DNA from: Actinokineospora spheciospongiae
GTDB taxonomy: Bacteria; Actinomycetota; Actinomycetes; Mycobacteriales; Pseudonocardiaceae
Length of the DNA: 43,920 nt
Direction of reading: 5' to 3'
NCBI RefSeq assembly: GCF_000564855.1
Contig: NZ_AYXG01000220.1
Coordinates: 1-43,920 of the forward strand
A program made the position numbers and the translations under genes. The notes below the pieces were generated by a model. It worked only from the letters and a program-made list of their open reading frames with translations, searched no databases and was not told the DNA's origin. The first letter of the stretch is position 1. Each line of letters opens with the position of its first letter. Shown here piece by piece: positions 32,517-39,699 of the stretch.

Positions 32517-33647
32517 ATGACCGCAGATGCGCGCGTTCCCGTCACCGTCCTGTCCGGCTTCCTCGGTGCGGGCAAGACCACCCTGCTCAACCACGTCCTG
32601 GCCAACCGGGAGGGCCGCCGGGTGGCCGTGGTGGTCAACGACATGAGCGAGGTCAACATCGACGCCGCGCTCGTCTCCGGCCGCGGCGGGGAGCGGCTGG
32701 TCGAGCTGACCAACGGCTGCATCTGCTGCACCCTGCGCGAAGACCTGCTCGACAGCGTCGGGGCGCTGGCCCGCGAGGGCCGCTTCGACACCATCCTGAT
32801 CGAGTCCACCGGGATCTCCGAGCCCATGCCGGTCGCGGCGACCTTCGAGTGGACCTTCGACGACGGCACCAGCCTGTCCGACCACGCCCGCCTGGACACC
32901 ATGGTCACCGTCGTCGACGCCGCGGGCTTCCTCGCCGAGGTCCAGCGCGGCGACCGGCTCGACGAACGCGACCTCGCCGCCGCCGACGGCGACGAACGCG
33001 GCATCTCCGACCTGCTGGTCGACCAAGTCGAGTTCGCCGACGTCCTGGTCCTCAACAAGACCGACCTCGTCACCGCCGAACAACTCGCCACCACCGAGGG
33101 CCTGCTCCGCAAGCTCAACCCGAACGCCAGGCTCCTGCACTCCCACCGCGGCACGATCGACCTCGCCGAGGTCCTCGACACCGGCCGCTACGACCCGGTC
33201 ACCGCCGCGACCTCAGCGGGCTGGGCCGAGGAGCTGGCGGGCTCGCACACCCCCGAGACCGAGGAGTACGGCATCCGCTCGGTCACCTACCGCGCCGACC
33301 GCCCCTTCCACCCCGCCCGCCTCGCCGCCGCCCTGGCCGACTGGGAGGGAGTGGTGCGCAGCAAGGGCTTCTGCCACCTCGCCACCCGCCCCGACACCCT
33401 CGCGGTCTGGTCGCAGGCAGGACCCACCCTCACCATCGAACCCGGCGAACTCCTCGACGACCACACCGCCCGCCAGGAACTGGTGTTCATCGGCATCGAC
33501 CTCGACCGGGCAGAACCACGCCGTCGCCTCGACCCGGCCCTGCTCACCGACGCCGAACTCGCCGAAGGCCCCACCGCCTGGCGGCAGTACGACGATCCGC
33601 TGCCACCGTGGGAGGACCTCGACGCCCACGAGCACCACCGGCACTGA
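32517..33647 (+). CDS. Zinc-associated COG0523 (CobW-like) GTPase
   Basis: A 376-residue GTPase. Walker A GFLGAGKT is at residues 14-21, the metal-binding motif is NGCICCTLR with the CxCC signature, and the guanine motif is NKTD. The CobW C-terminal domain follows ([15 protein letters not shown], then [12 protein letters not shown]), ending with HEHHRH that can bind zinc. These proteins deliver zinc to client enzymes under scarcity (ZNG1/YeiR/ZigA). The intact paralogue, compared with the P-loop-less copy at 23590-24615. The Zur box 65 bp upstream supports zinc control. ATG 32517 is used; the ribosome site is weak. Confidence 0.93.
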   Translation: MTADARVPVTVLSGFLGAGKTTLLNHVLANREGRRVAVVVNDMSEVNIDAALVSGRGGERLVELTNGCICCTLREDLLDSVGALAREGRFDTILIESTGISEPMPVAATFEWTFDDGTSLSDHARLDTMVTVVDAAGFLAEVQRGDRLDERDLAAADGDERGISDLLVDQVEFADVLVLNKTDLVTAEQLATTEGLLRKLNPNARLLHSHRGTIDLAEVLDTGRYDPVTAATSAGWAEELAGSHTPETEEYGIRSVTYRADRPFHPARLAAALADWEGVVRSKGFCHLATRPDTLAVWSQAGPTLTIEPGELLDDHTARQELVFIGIDLDRAEPRRRLDPALLTDAELAEGPTAWRQYDDPLPPWEDLDAHEHHRH

Positions 33648-33754
33648 CGGCACCGGGTCGGCTTATTGCCGTGCGCGGGGATCTCCGAGCGCCTAGCGTT
33701 GCGCCCCCACGGGCACGGCACCCGGTCCGCCTACAGATCGGAGGTGCGGAGCCG

Positions 33755-34477
33755 ATGACCTGCCACCTCCACGCGCTCTGCTTCGACGCGAACGACCCCC
33801 GCGGCCTCGCCCGCTTCTGGGCGGGCGTCCTGGGCTGGGAACACGTCGACGACCCCCGGGACGGCGTCGCGCTCCTGCCGGGCGACGACACCGGGTTCCG
33901 GGTCCGGTTCCTGCCGAGCCAGGAGCGCAAGACCGGGCAGAACCAGGCGCACTTCGACCTGACCAGCACCTCGCCGGACGACCAGCGCGGGACGGTGGCC
34001 AAGGCGCTCGACCTCGGCGCCCGGCACATCGACGTCGGCCAGCGGCCCGAGGAGGGGCACGTCGTGCTCGCGGACCCCGAGGGCAACGAGTTCTGCGTCA
34101 TCGCACCGGGCAACGACTTCCTCGCCGAATGCGGTTTCGTCGGGGCGCTCGCCTGCGACGGGTCGCAGGAAGTCGGCTACTTCTGGAGTGCGGCGCTGGG
34201 GTGGCCGCTGGTCTGGGACCAGGACCGGGAGACCGCGATCCGCTCACCCCTGGGCGGTCCGAAGCTCACCTGGGGCGGGCCGCCGGTGGCGGCGAAGACC
34301 GGGAAGAACCGGTTGCACTTCGACCTCGTTCCGGGTGCCGGTGGTGATCAGCAGGCGGAGGTCGACCGGCTGGTCTCCCTTGGGGCGCGGCGGCTGGACA
34401 TCGGTCAGGGTGGGGTCGAGTGGGTGGTCATGGCTGATCCTGACGGCAACGAGTTCTGCGTGCTTCCCTCTCGGTAG
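33755..34477 (+). CDS. VOC-family protein with two glyoxalase-like domains
   Basis: A 240-residue protein with two homologous vicinal-oxygen-chelate halves. Half 1 reads HALCFDANDPRGLARFWAGV, QAHFDLTST and LADPEGNEFCVI; half 2 reads GYFWSAALGW, RLHFDLVPG and MADPDGNEFCVL. His and Glu of each HFDL and GNEF motif could form a metal site as in glyoxalase I and fosfomycin-resistance proteins, but the actinobacterial 'glyoxalase-like' subfamily has no known substrate. ATG 33755 has a GGAG 4 bases upstream. It is monocistronic. Confidence 0.87.
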   Translation: MTCHLHALCFDANDPRGLARFWAGVLGWEHVDDPRDGVALLPGDDTGFRVRFLPSQERKTGQNQAHFDLTSTSPDDQRGTVAKALDLGARHIDVGQRPEEGHVVLADPEGNEFCVIAPGNDFLAECGFVGALACDGSQEVGYFWSAALGWPLVWDQDRETAIRSPLGGPKLTWGGPPVAAKTGKNRLHFDLVPGAGGDQQAEVDRLVSLGARRLDIGQGGVEWVVMADPDGNEFCVLPSR

Positions 34478-34559
34478 CTCGCGTGCTTTGGCTCGCGGCG
34501 TACCCGGCCGGGCCGGCTTGCCGTGTTGTTGAGGCCGGGATTTCTGGTGTGGTGATGCG

Positions 34560-34842
34560 AGCGGTTCCGCTTACGGTGCTCGACACCGGCTGCATCGACG
34601 CGGTGTCGGTGCGGTCGAAAAGGGGGCGAGCTGACCGGCCGCAGCCCCACTGACCGGGGTGGAACCGGCTCGAAGTACCACGTTCTGTGCGACGCGAACG
34701 GGCTACCGCCGCACATCGTGTTGTCGGTGGCAAACACCCACGACAGCATGCTGTTCGAGCCGCTGCTGGACACGAACCCGACCGTGCGCGGCCACCACGG
34801 CCGGGCGGGCAGGCCACGATGCCGACCGGACAAGCTGCCCCT
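34560..34842 (+). mobile_element. IS5-type transposase remnant
   Basis: Plus-strand pieces encode the middle of an IS5-group DDE transposase. Frame 1 reads VLDTGCIDAVSVRSK; a one-base slip at the AAAAGGGGG run (near 34617-34625) moves to frame 2, GGELTGRSPTDRGGTGSKYH, then NTHDSMLFEPLLDT and RAGRPRCRPDKL. No start, no C-terminal Glu region, and no matching terminal repeats were seen. It stops at the stop codon of the convergent cold-shock gene. The element is dead. The stretch 34478-34559 before it holds nothing else. Confidence 0.75.
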
Positions 34843-35790
34843 TCAGAGGCGTTCGACGCGGTCGGCCTGCGGGCCCCGGTCGCTGTGACGCACCGCGTAC
34901 CGGACCCGGTCACCCTTCTGCAGCGGCTCCGACCCCATGATCACGGACACGTGGGCGAAGAGATCGTCGCCGCCTGCGTCCGGGGTGATGAAGCCGAAGC
35001 CGCGGTCGCCGTCGTAGCGCGCGACGACGCCCTCGCCGCCTCGTGCGGGCACGTCCCGCGCGGCAGGCCCTGCGGCCGCGGCAGGTGCCGACCGCTGCGG
35101 CGCCGTCTGGGGCTCGGCGCCCCGGACCAGGTGCACGTCGCGGGCCTGCGGGCCCTTGTCCCCACTGGCCACCTCGTAGGCGACGCGGTCGCCCTCCGCG
35201 AGCCACGTCAGCCCCTCGGCCAGGGCCCGGGCGTGAACGAAGATGTCCCCGGCGCCGGAGTCGGGGTTGATGAAGCCGAAGCCCTTGTCCTCGTCGTACC
35301 AGGCCACCGTGCCGTCGGCACCGTCCGCGACACCGGCCGCAGCGGGTGAGCCTGCCCCTGCTCCCAGCGGGATCACGTGCCCGGCCTGCGGGCCGCGCTC
35401 GCCTTCGACGATCAGGAAGGCCACCCGCTGCCCCTCGGTGACCACGCCGCCGGTCACGATGGCGGAGCTGTGCACGAAGATGTCGGCGCCGCCGCCGTCC
35501 GGCGACGCGAAGCCGTACCCCTTGCCCGGCTCGTACCAGTTGACGGTGCCGAGCAGGCCCACGGCGCTGCCGGTGGCCGCATCGGCGGTGACGCGAACGC
35601 GCAGCGCCTGGGGCCCGCGGTCGTTCTCGCCGACCTCGAACACGACGGCCTGACCCTCGCGGAGCATTTTCGCGCCGCCGTCCTCGACGATCTCGGAGGC
35701 GTGCACGAACACGTCCGGCGAGCCGTCCTCGGGCGCGAGGAAGCCGAAACCCCGTTCGGCGTCGAACCAACGGACGGTCCCTTGCGGCAT
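34843..35790 (-). CDS. Protein with four tandem cold-shock domains
   Basis: A 315-residue protein made of four cold-shock (OB-fold) domains: CSD1 residues 1-66, CSD2 81-142, CSD3 160-222, CSD4 254-315. Each keeps RNP1 (RGFGF, KGYGF, KGFGF, RGFGF) and RNP2 (VFVH, IFVH, IFVH, LFAH), so all may bind single-stranded RNA or DNA. An Ala/Pro linker (about 223-252) separates the last one. Bacterial Csp proteins are usually one 65-70-residue domain. ATG 35790 has GGAG 9 bases upstream. The same frame runs on upstream without a stop, but the additional sequence is low-complexity. It may act as an RNA chaperone; the number of domains would raise avidity. Confidence 0.9.
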   Translation of the reverse strand: MPQGTVRWFDAERGFGFLAPEDGSPDVFVHASEIVEDGGAKMLREGQAVVFEVGENDRGPQALRVRVTADAATGSAVGLLGTVNWYEPGKGYGFASPDGGGADIFVHSSAIVTGGVVTEGQRVAFLIVEGERGPQAGHVIPLGAGAGSPAAAGVADGADGTVAWYDEDKGFGFINPDSGAGDIFVHARALAEGLTWLAEGDRVAYEVASGDKGPQARDVHLVRGAEPQTAPQRSAPAAAAGPAARDVPARGGEGVVARYDGDRGFGFITPDAGGDDLFAHVSVIMGSEPLQKGDRVRYAVRHSDRGPQADRVERL

Positions 35791-36178
35791 CAAATGCTCC
35801 AGGTCGAGAGGGCGGGCACTGGCCCCCATTCTCCCTGACGGACTTCCGGTCTGTCGGACCGGGCCCACAGGCGGGCGGTGCGGAGCCAGGGGCAGGCCGT
35901 TGGTCCACCTGGCGACACGCCGAGTTTTGAGACCAGGTCCTAAGGGCCCGGGGTTTTGGTGGGGGTGCCCGGGTGGGTGGATGGCGATGCGCTGGCGGGT
36001 TCGGGCGGTTGGCACCCGGACCGGGGTGGTTGGCGGCTGCGCCGATGTCGTGCCTGGGTGGGTGGGCTGGCGGTTGCGGGGTGGATGCGGCTGTGCCGGT
36101 GGGTTCGGGGGGCGGGCAGCGGTTCTCGCGGTGAGCGTCCGGCTGTGTGGCCCGTCCTGGGGCGCTCCGGTGGGACTT
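35791..36178. other. G/T-rich spacer, no gene
   Basis: No gene is supported. A 17-bp CCGGTC-N5-GACCGG inverted repeat is at 35846-35862 in the probable 5' leader of the cold-shock gene. From about 35945 to 36170 the plus strand is strongly G/T-rich with many GGG runs (GGGTGGGTGG, GGGGGGCGGG), unlike flanking genes, and could form G-quadruplexes. Longer frames across it show no family. Confidence 0.45.
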
Positions 36179-36435
36179 ATGGGTCTGTGGGTGCCGGTGC
36201 TGGTGGTGCTGGTGGTACTGGGCGTGGTCGGCACCGTGCTGCCCTACCTGGCCGGGTTGTGTGCGCTGCGTTACCTGTCCCCGGCCCTGGCGAGCGTGCT
36301 GGCCCTGGTGGAGCCGCTGGTTGCCGCCGCGCTGGCCTGGCTGCTGCTCGGGCAGGGCCTCGGACCGGCGCAACTGGTCGGGGCGGCGGTGCTGCTCGTC
36401 GGCGCGGTTCTGGTGCGGGTGGCCGACTCGGGGTG
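36179..36435 (+). pseudogene. EamA/DMT transporter 3' remnant
   Basis: The last 85 or so residues of a drug/metabolite-family exporter are recognisable: [40 protein letters not shown], then AQLVGAAVLLVGAVLVRVAD, the final two to three membrane helices of the second EamA repeat. The N-terminal repeats are missing and the upstream DNA is the G/T-rich spacer. The frame is open into the acyltransferase gene, but a promoter and ribosome site between them show that they are separate. Confidence 0.65.
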
Positions 36436-36568
36436 GCGACTGGCCGGTGTTCGGAGCGTTGTCGTTCGGCGGAGAACGTTCGTCGGGTGGCCACGAGCCG
36501 TCGGGGTGGCGTGGCGATCGGAGGGTTCTTCACCGCGTGGGCCAGGCGAAACCGGGGCCTGCCCGTGG

Positions 36569-36574
36569 TATAAG
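36569..36574 (+). promoter_or_regulatory. -10 element of the acyltransferase gene
   Basis: TATAAG is a strong -10 in this GC-rich DNA, 36 bp before the GTG start at 36611. No good -35 is visible. It separates the acyltransferase from the transporter remnant. Confidence 0.45.
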
Positions 36575-36610
36575 GTGCCCTCTCGTCACAGGGGGATGAG
36601 GAGTGCGCGC

Positions 36611-37795
36611 GTGCGGATGATGAGCCATGCCGAGTACTTGGCACTGCGACGGTTCCCCGCCCTGGACGGGCTGCGGGCCGTCGCGGCGGCGATGGTCATC
36701 CTCGTGCACTTCGGTGGGCCGTCCTGGGGTTGGCTGTCCGGCTGGGCCGGGGTGCAGTTGTTCTTCGTGCTCACCGGTTTCCTCATCACCACGCTGGCGC
36801 TGCGCGAGGAATCGCGCACGGGTCGGGTGTCGCTGCGGGAGTTCTACCTGCGGCGGGCGTTCCGGATCATGCCGGTGTACTTCGTCGTGCTCGCGTTCGT
36901 CGTGGTGCTGCTGTGGTTGCGGCGGGAACCGGCGTTCGCGCTGCTGCCCGACCAGTTGCCGCTCTACCTGACGTTCAACAACGACCTGGTCGCGCCGGGG
37001 CCGTTGCACTGGGTGGGGCCGGTGCACCTCTACGGGCAGTCGTGGACGTTGGGGGTGGAGCAGAAGTTCTACCTGGTGTGGCCGCTGCTGGTGTTCGCCG
37101 TGCCCGCCATGCGCTTCAGCCGCAGGCTCGGCCTGGCGCTGGCCGCGATCGCGCTGGCGCTGGGCATGACGTCGACCATGGGCGGGTTGACGGTGCACTA
37201 CGAGGTCATCCTGGCGGGCTGCGTGCTGGCGATCGTGCTGCACGACCCGCGCGGTTGGGCCGCGCTGCGCTGGGTGACCCACCCGGTGGCCGCCACGGCG
37301 GCGGCGCTGGTGTTCGTCTGCGCGCACCTGGCCCTGCCGTGGGGCATCCGGCAGGTGGGCGAGGTCACGGCGATCGCGATCTACGCCCTGCCGGTCGTCG
37401 CGCTGATCGCCGCCATCGCCCCCGGTCGCGGGCTGGCGGCGTGGCTGCTGTCGCTGCGGCCGATGGTGTGGCTGGGGCAGCGGTCGTACTCGCTCTACCT
37501 GGTGCAGCACATCGCCGCCATCGTGGTGCTGTCCTCGGTGCCGACGCTGCAGGACGGGCGCACCAGGACGGCGGTGGCGATCCTGTTCGTGTCGCTGGCC
37601 ATGGCCGAGGTGCTCTACCGGTGGGTCGAGCTGCCGATGATCGACTGCGGCAGGCGGGTCATCGGCTGGTTGCGCGCCCGTTCGGACACCACCGGCGGCG
37701 CGGAGCCCGAGACGGTCACGGTGCCGCCGGTGCCCGCGTTCGCGCCCGAACCGACCGGCGCGGGCCAGGTCCCTGCCGGGAGCCGCGTGCCCTGA
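36611..37795 (+). CDS. Membrane acyltransferase 3 family protein
   Basis: A 394-residue integral membrane protein with about ten helices, which O-acylates sugars, glycans or antibiotics. RFPALDGLRAVAAAMVILVH (with the catalytic His after LV) and LFFVLTGFLITTLAL are the family signatures, FYLRRAFRIMPVYF the R-x-x-R region, and SWTLGVEQKFYLVWP the region that usually reads SLAVEEQFYL. The last 60 residues are a Pro/Glu-rich cytoplasmic tail. GTG 36611 has GAGGAG 7 bases upstream; ATG 36617 and 36620 are alternatives. The acceptor is unknown. Confidence 0.9.
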   Translation: MRMMSHAEYLALRRFPALDGLRAVAAAMVILVHFGGPSWGWLSGWAGVQLFFVLTGFLITTLALREESRTGRVSLREFYLRRAFRIMPVYFVVLAFVVVLLWLRREPAFALLPDQLPLYLTFNNDLVAPGPLHWVGPVHLYGQSWTLGVEQKFYLVWPLLVFAVPAMRFSRRLGLALAAIALALGMTSTMGGLTVHYEVILAGCVLAIVLHDPRGWAALRWVTHPVAATAAALVFVCAHLALPWGIRQVGEVTAIAIYALPVVALIAAIAPGRGLAAWLLSLRPMVWLGQRSYSLYLVQHIAAIVVLSSVPTLQDGRTRTAVAILFVSLAMAEVLYRWVELPMIDCGRRVIGWLRARSDTTGGAEPETVTVPPVPAFAPEPTGAGQVPAGSRVP

Positions 37796-37860
37796 TCAGG
37801 GCGGATGCCCACCCGGCTGGCGCCGCCACCGGCTGAGATCCGGCTACCCTGGGGTCGACG

Positions 37861-37883
37861 CGTGCCCGGCGCTCCCGGGCACG
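37861..37883 (+). terminator. Hairpin between acyltransferase and DUF2007 genes
   Basis: A perfect 9-bp stem (37861-37869 with 37875-37883) and a 5-nt loop. It lies 66 bases after the acyltransferase stop, but also after a TACCCT -10-like hexamer (37845-37850), so it may instead be in the leader of the DUF2007 gene. Confidence 0.55.
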
Positions 37884-37905
37884 ACCGGTGACCAGTGAGG
37901 TGGAC

Positions 37906-38127
37906 GTGCGAGAGATCATCAGGTCCAACAACCCCGTGCTGCTGTCGTTCGCGGCCTCGGTGCTGGCCGAGGCGGGCATCCACCACCACCTCGCCCACGC
38001 GCACGACGCGTCGCTCGAGGGTTCGATCGGCGTGGTGGAGCAGCGGCTGCTGGTGGCACCGGACCGCTACGACGAGGCCCACCGGCTGCTCGTGGACGCG
38101 GAGGCGCTCGACGCGCCGCCCGCGTAG
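37906..38127 (+). CDS. DUF2007 domain protein
   Basis: A 73-residue protein. REIIRSNNPVLLSFAASVLA, AGIHHHLAHAHDASLEGSIG and RLLVAPDRYDEAHRLLVDA match DUF2007, a small domain called 'putative signal transducing protein' whose biochemistry is not settled. GTG 37906 has GAGG 5 bases upstream and gives the family's usual N-terminus; GTG at 37888 would add six residues with no better ribosome site. Monocistronic, probably from the TACCCT promoter at 37845. Confidence 0.85.
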   Translation: MREIIRSNNPVLLSFAASVLAEAGIHHHLAHAHDASLEGSIGVVEQRLLVAPDRYDEAHRLLVDAEALDAPPA

Positions 38128-38487
38128 GCCCGGCACGACCCCCGCGGCGGGCACACGCCCGACCTGGTGCCTGCCGTGGGCGGACGCGAGCACAGGACCG
38201 GGGCAGCACCCGCGGGCGGGCGCTGGCTGTGCGTGCTCGCCTGCCGCACCCCGCTGACCCGCCGGACAACCACCGCTCACCGGGCGCTGAACGCGCGGGG
38301 TGTCCCCCGGCGCGACGTGACCCGCCGGGGTGTCTGACAGCGGCCAGATCGGCGCAACCTGTTCTGCCACAGGGGTTCCGGTGTGATCACCCCAATGGCG
38401 GCCCGCACCACCCCGGTGGCGGATGATCACCGGTGCGGCGCCTGGTTTGCTCGACCGGCAAGCGTTCCGCTGACGGAAGGATTCCTC
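38128..38487. other. Intergenic region with repeated TGATCACC motif
   Basis: No gene is supported in 360 bp. The motif TGATCACC occurs twice in the same orientation, at 38384-38391 and 38424-38431, just before the Trp/Cys repeat protein gene, and may be a regulator site. GGGGTGTC occurs twice between 38298 and 38336. The rest is featureless GC-rich DNA. Confidence 0.4.
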
Positions 38488-39030
38488 GTGTCGAGTTGCA
38501 GGCGGTTGCTCGGGTTCGCGTTCGGTGTCGTGCTGCTGGCGCTGGGCCTGGCGCCCGCGACGGCGTCGGCGGCACCCGCCGGGATCAGCGGGGTGTGGGC
38601 GTGCTCGGTCCCGGCGGGCAGCACCTACACCGGCGTGCGCCTGAGCAGCAACTGCGGTGGCTTCTCCTACGAGTACAACGTCACCGCACCCTCGAACGGC
38701 CTCTGGGCCTGCACCGTCCCGTCCGGCTGGTCCTACACCGGCGCCCGCCAGGGCAGCAACTGCAACACCTCCAGCCTGTCGTGGGAGTACAACCTCTCCA
38801 CCCCCAGCACCGGCACCTGGATGTGCACGGTCCTGTCCGGCCACACCTACTACGGCGTCCGCCAGGGCACCAACTGCGGCTCGGGCCTGACCTACGAGTA
38901 CAAGATCGTCATCCCGGTGAACGGGGTCTGGGCCTGCTACCCGCCCACCGGCTGGTCCTACACCGCCACCCGCCAGGGTTCCAACTGCGGCTCCGGCTTC
39001 ACCTACGAGTACCTGCTCTTCAAGCCCTGA
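38488..39030 (+). CDS. Secreted protein with four Trp/Cys repeats
   Basis: A 180-residue exported protein. GTG 38488 has GGAAGGA 6 bases upstream, and residues 1-31 form a signal peptide cleaved after ASA. The rest is four copies of a 35-38-residue unit of the form W-x-C-x(2,3)-P/S-G-x-x-Y-x-x-x-R-x-x-x-N-C...YEY (units at about 36, 73, 111 and 147). Each has two Cys, eight in all, which fits four disulfide bridges. I do not recognise the family; the aromatic-rich small beta repeats could bind carbohydrate or another cell surface ligand. It is monocistronic and ends in a strong terminator. Confidence 0.82.
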   Translation: MSSCRRLLGFAFGVVLLALGLAPATASAAPAGISGVWACSVPAGSTYTGVRLSSNCGGFSYEYNVTAPSNGLWACTVPSGWSYTGARQGSNCNTSSLSWEYNLSTPSTGTWMCTVLSGHTYYGVRQGTNCGSGLTYEYKIVIPVNGVWACYPPTGWSYTATRQGSNCGSGFTYEYLLFKP

Positions 39031-39036
39031 CCCGCC

Positions 39037-39074
39037 ACACGCCCCGGCCCGCCACCGCGTGGGCCGGGGCGTGT
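39037..39074. terminator. Bidirectional terminator, 14-bp stem
   Basis: Perfect arms 39037-39050 and 39061-39074 with a 10-nt loop, 6 bases after the repeat protein stop and before the convergent GNAT gene end. Confidence 0.85.
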
Positions 39075-39123
39075 CCGCGTGCGGTGGGCAGTGGCATCCC
39101 GCCCGGCGCGATGGACGGGCCGG

Positions 39124-39612
39124 TCACGGCAGCGGTTTCCGCATCACCGCGCACACCGTCTCGTACCGCTGGATCACGCCGTCGGGGGTTTCCTCGTCCC
39201 AGGCGTCGGGCTCGCGGCCGTAGGCGGTGTAACCGAGCCGCTCGTACAGCGCCCGGGCGCGGGGGTTGTTCTCCTCCACCTTCAACTCCGCGCGATCCAG
39301 GCCCCGGGCGGTGATGCGCTGTTCGGCCGCGCGAATCAGGAGGCTGCCGATCCCGCACGACCGCAGCGCCGGGTGCACGGTCAGTTGCCACAGGGTTCCC
39401 GCCCCCGGGCACACCTCGTAGTCGACCCCGCCGATCGCCACGGGCAGGTCGGACGGCGGGCACACCGCCAGGTAATCCACCGCGCCGGTCCGAGCGCGCT
39501 CCAACTCGTGCGCGACCCGGGTCAGGTGCAGCGCCGTGCCGGACCACGAACACCACTCCAGATCGCTCGGGCGCAGGTCGCGCACCGACAGGTCCACCAG
39601 GACACCGGGCAT
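39124..39612 (-). CDS. GNAT-family N-acetyltransferase
   Basis: A 162-residue acetyl-CoA-dependent transferase of the GNAT fold. LWQLTVHPALRSCGIGSLLI holds the acetyl-CoA loop (R-x-x-G-I-G for the usual R/Q-x-x-G-x-G/A), and LKVEENNPRARALYERLGYT is the C-terminal motif typical of RimI-like enzymes. The substrate is not deducible. ATG 39612 has AGGAGG 8 bases upstream; GTG 39621 would begin inside the ribosome site. Convergent with the repeat protein. Confidence 0.9.
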   Translation of the reverse strand: MPGVLVDLSVRDLRPSDLEWCSWSGTALHLTRVAHELERARTGAVDYLAVCPPSDLPVAIGGVDYEVCPGAGTLWQLTVHPALRSCGIGSLLIRAAEQRITARGLDRAELKVEENNPRARALYERLGYTAYGREPDAWDEETPDGVIQRYETVCAVMRKPLP

Positions 39613-39699
39613 CCGTACCACCTCCTGCCGATCAGGATGTCGGCGACCGCGGACCCCGGCAACGGAATTGCCCGCGCCGGGGTGTCGGTGACCGGGGGC

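Noticed and set aside
35900-37795. A single 631-codon gene joining transporter helices and the acyltransferase
   Set aside because: The acyltransferase has its own -10 (36569) and ribosome site, and the join matches no known fusion. The upstream part is G/T-rich DNA and a remnant.
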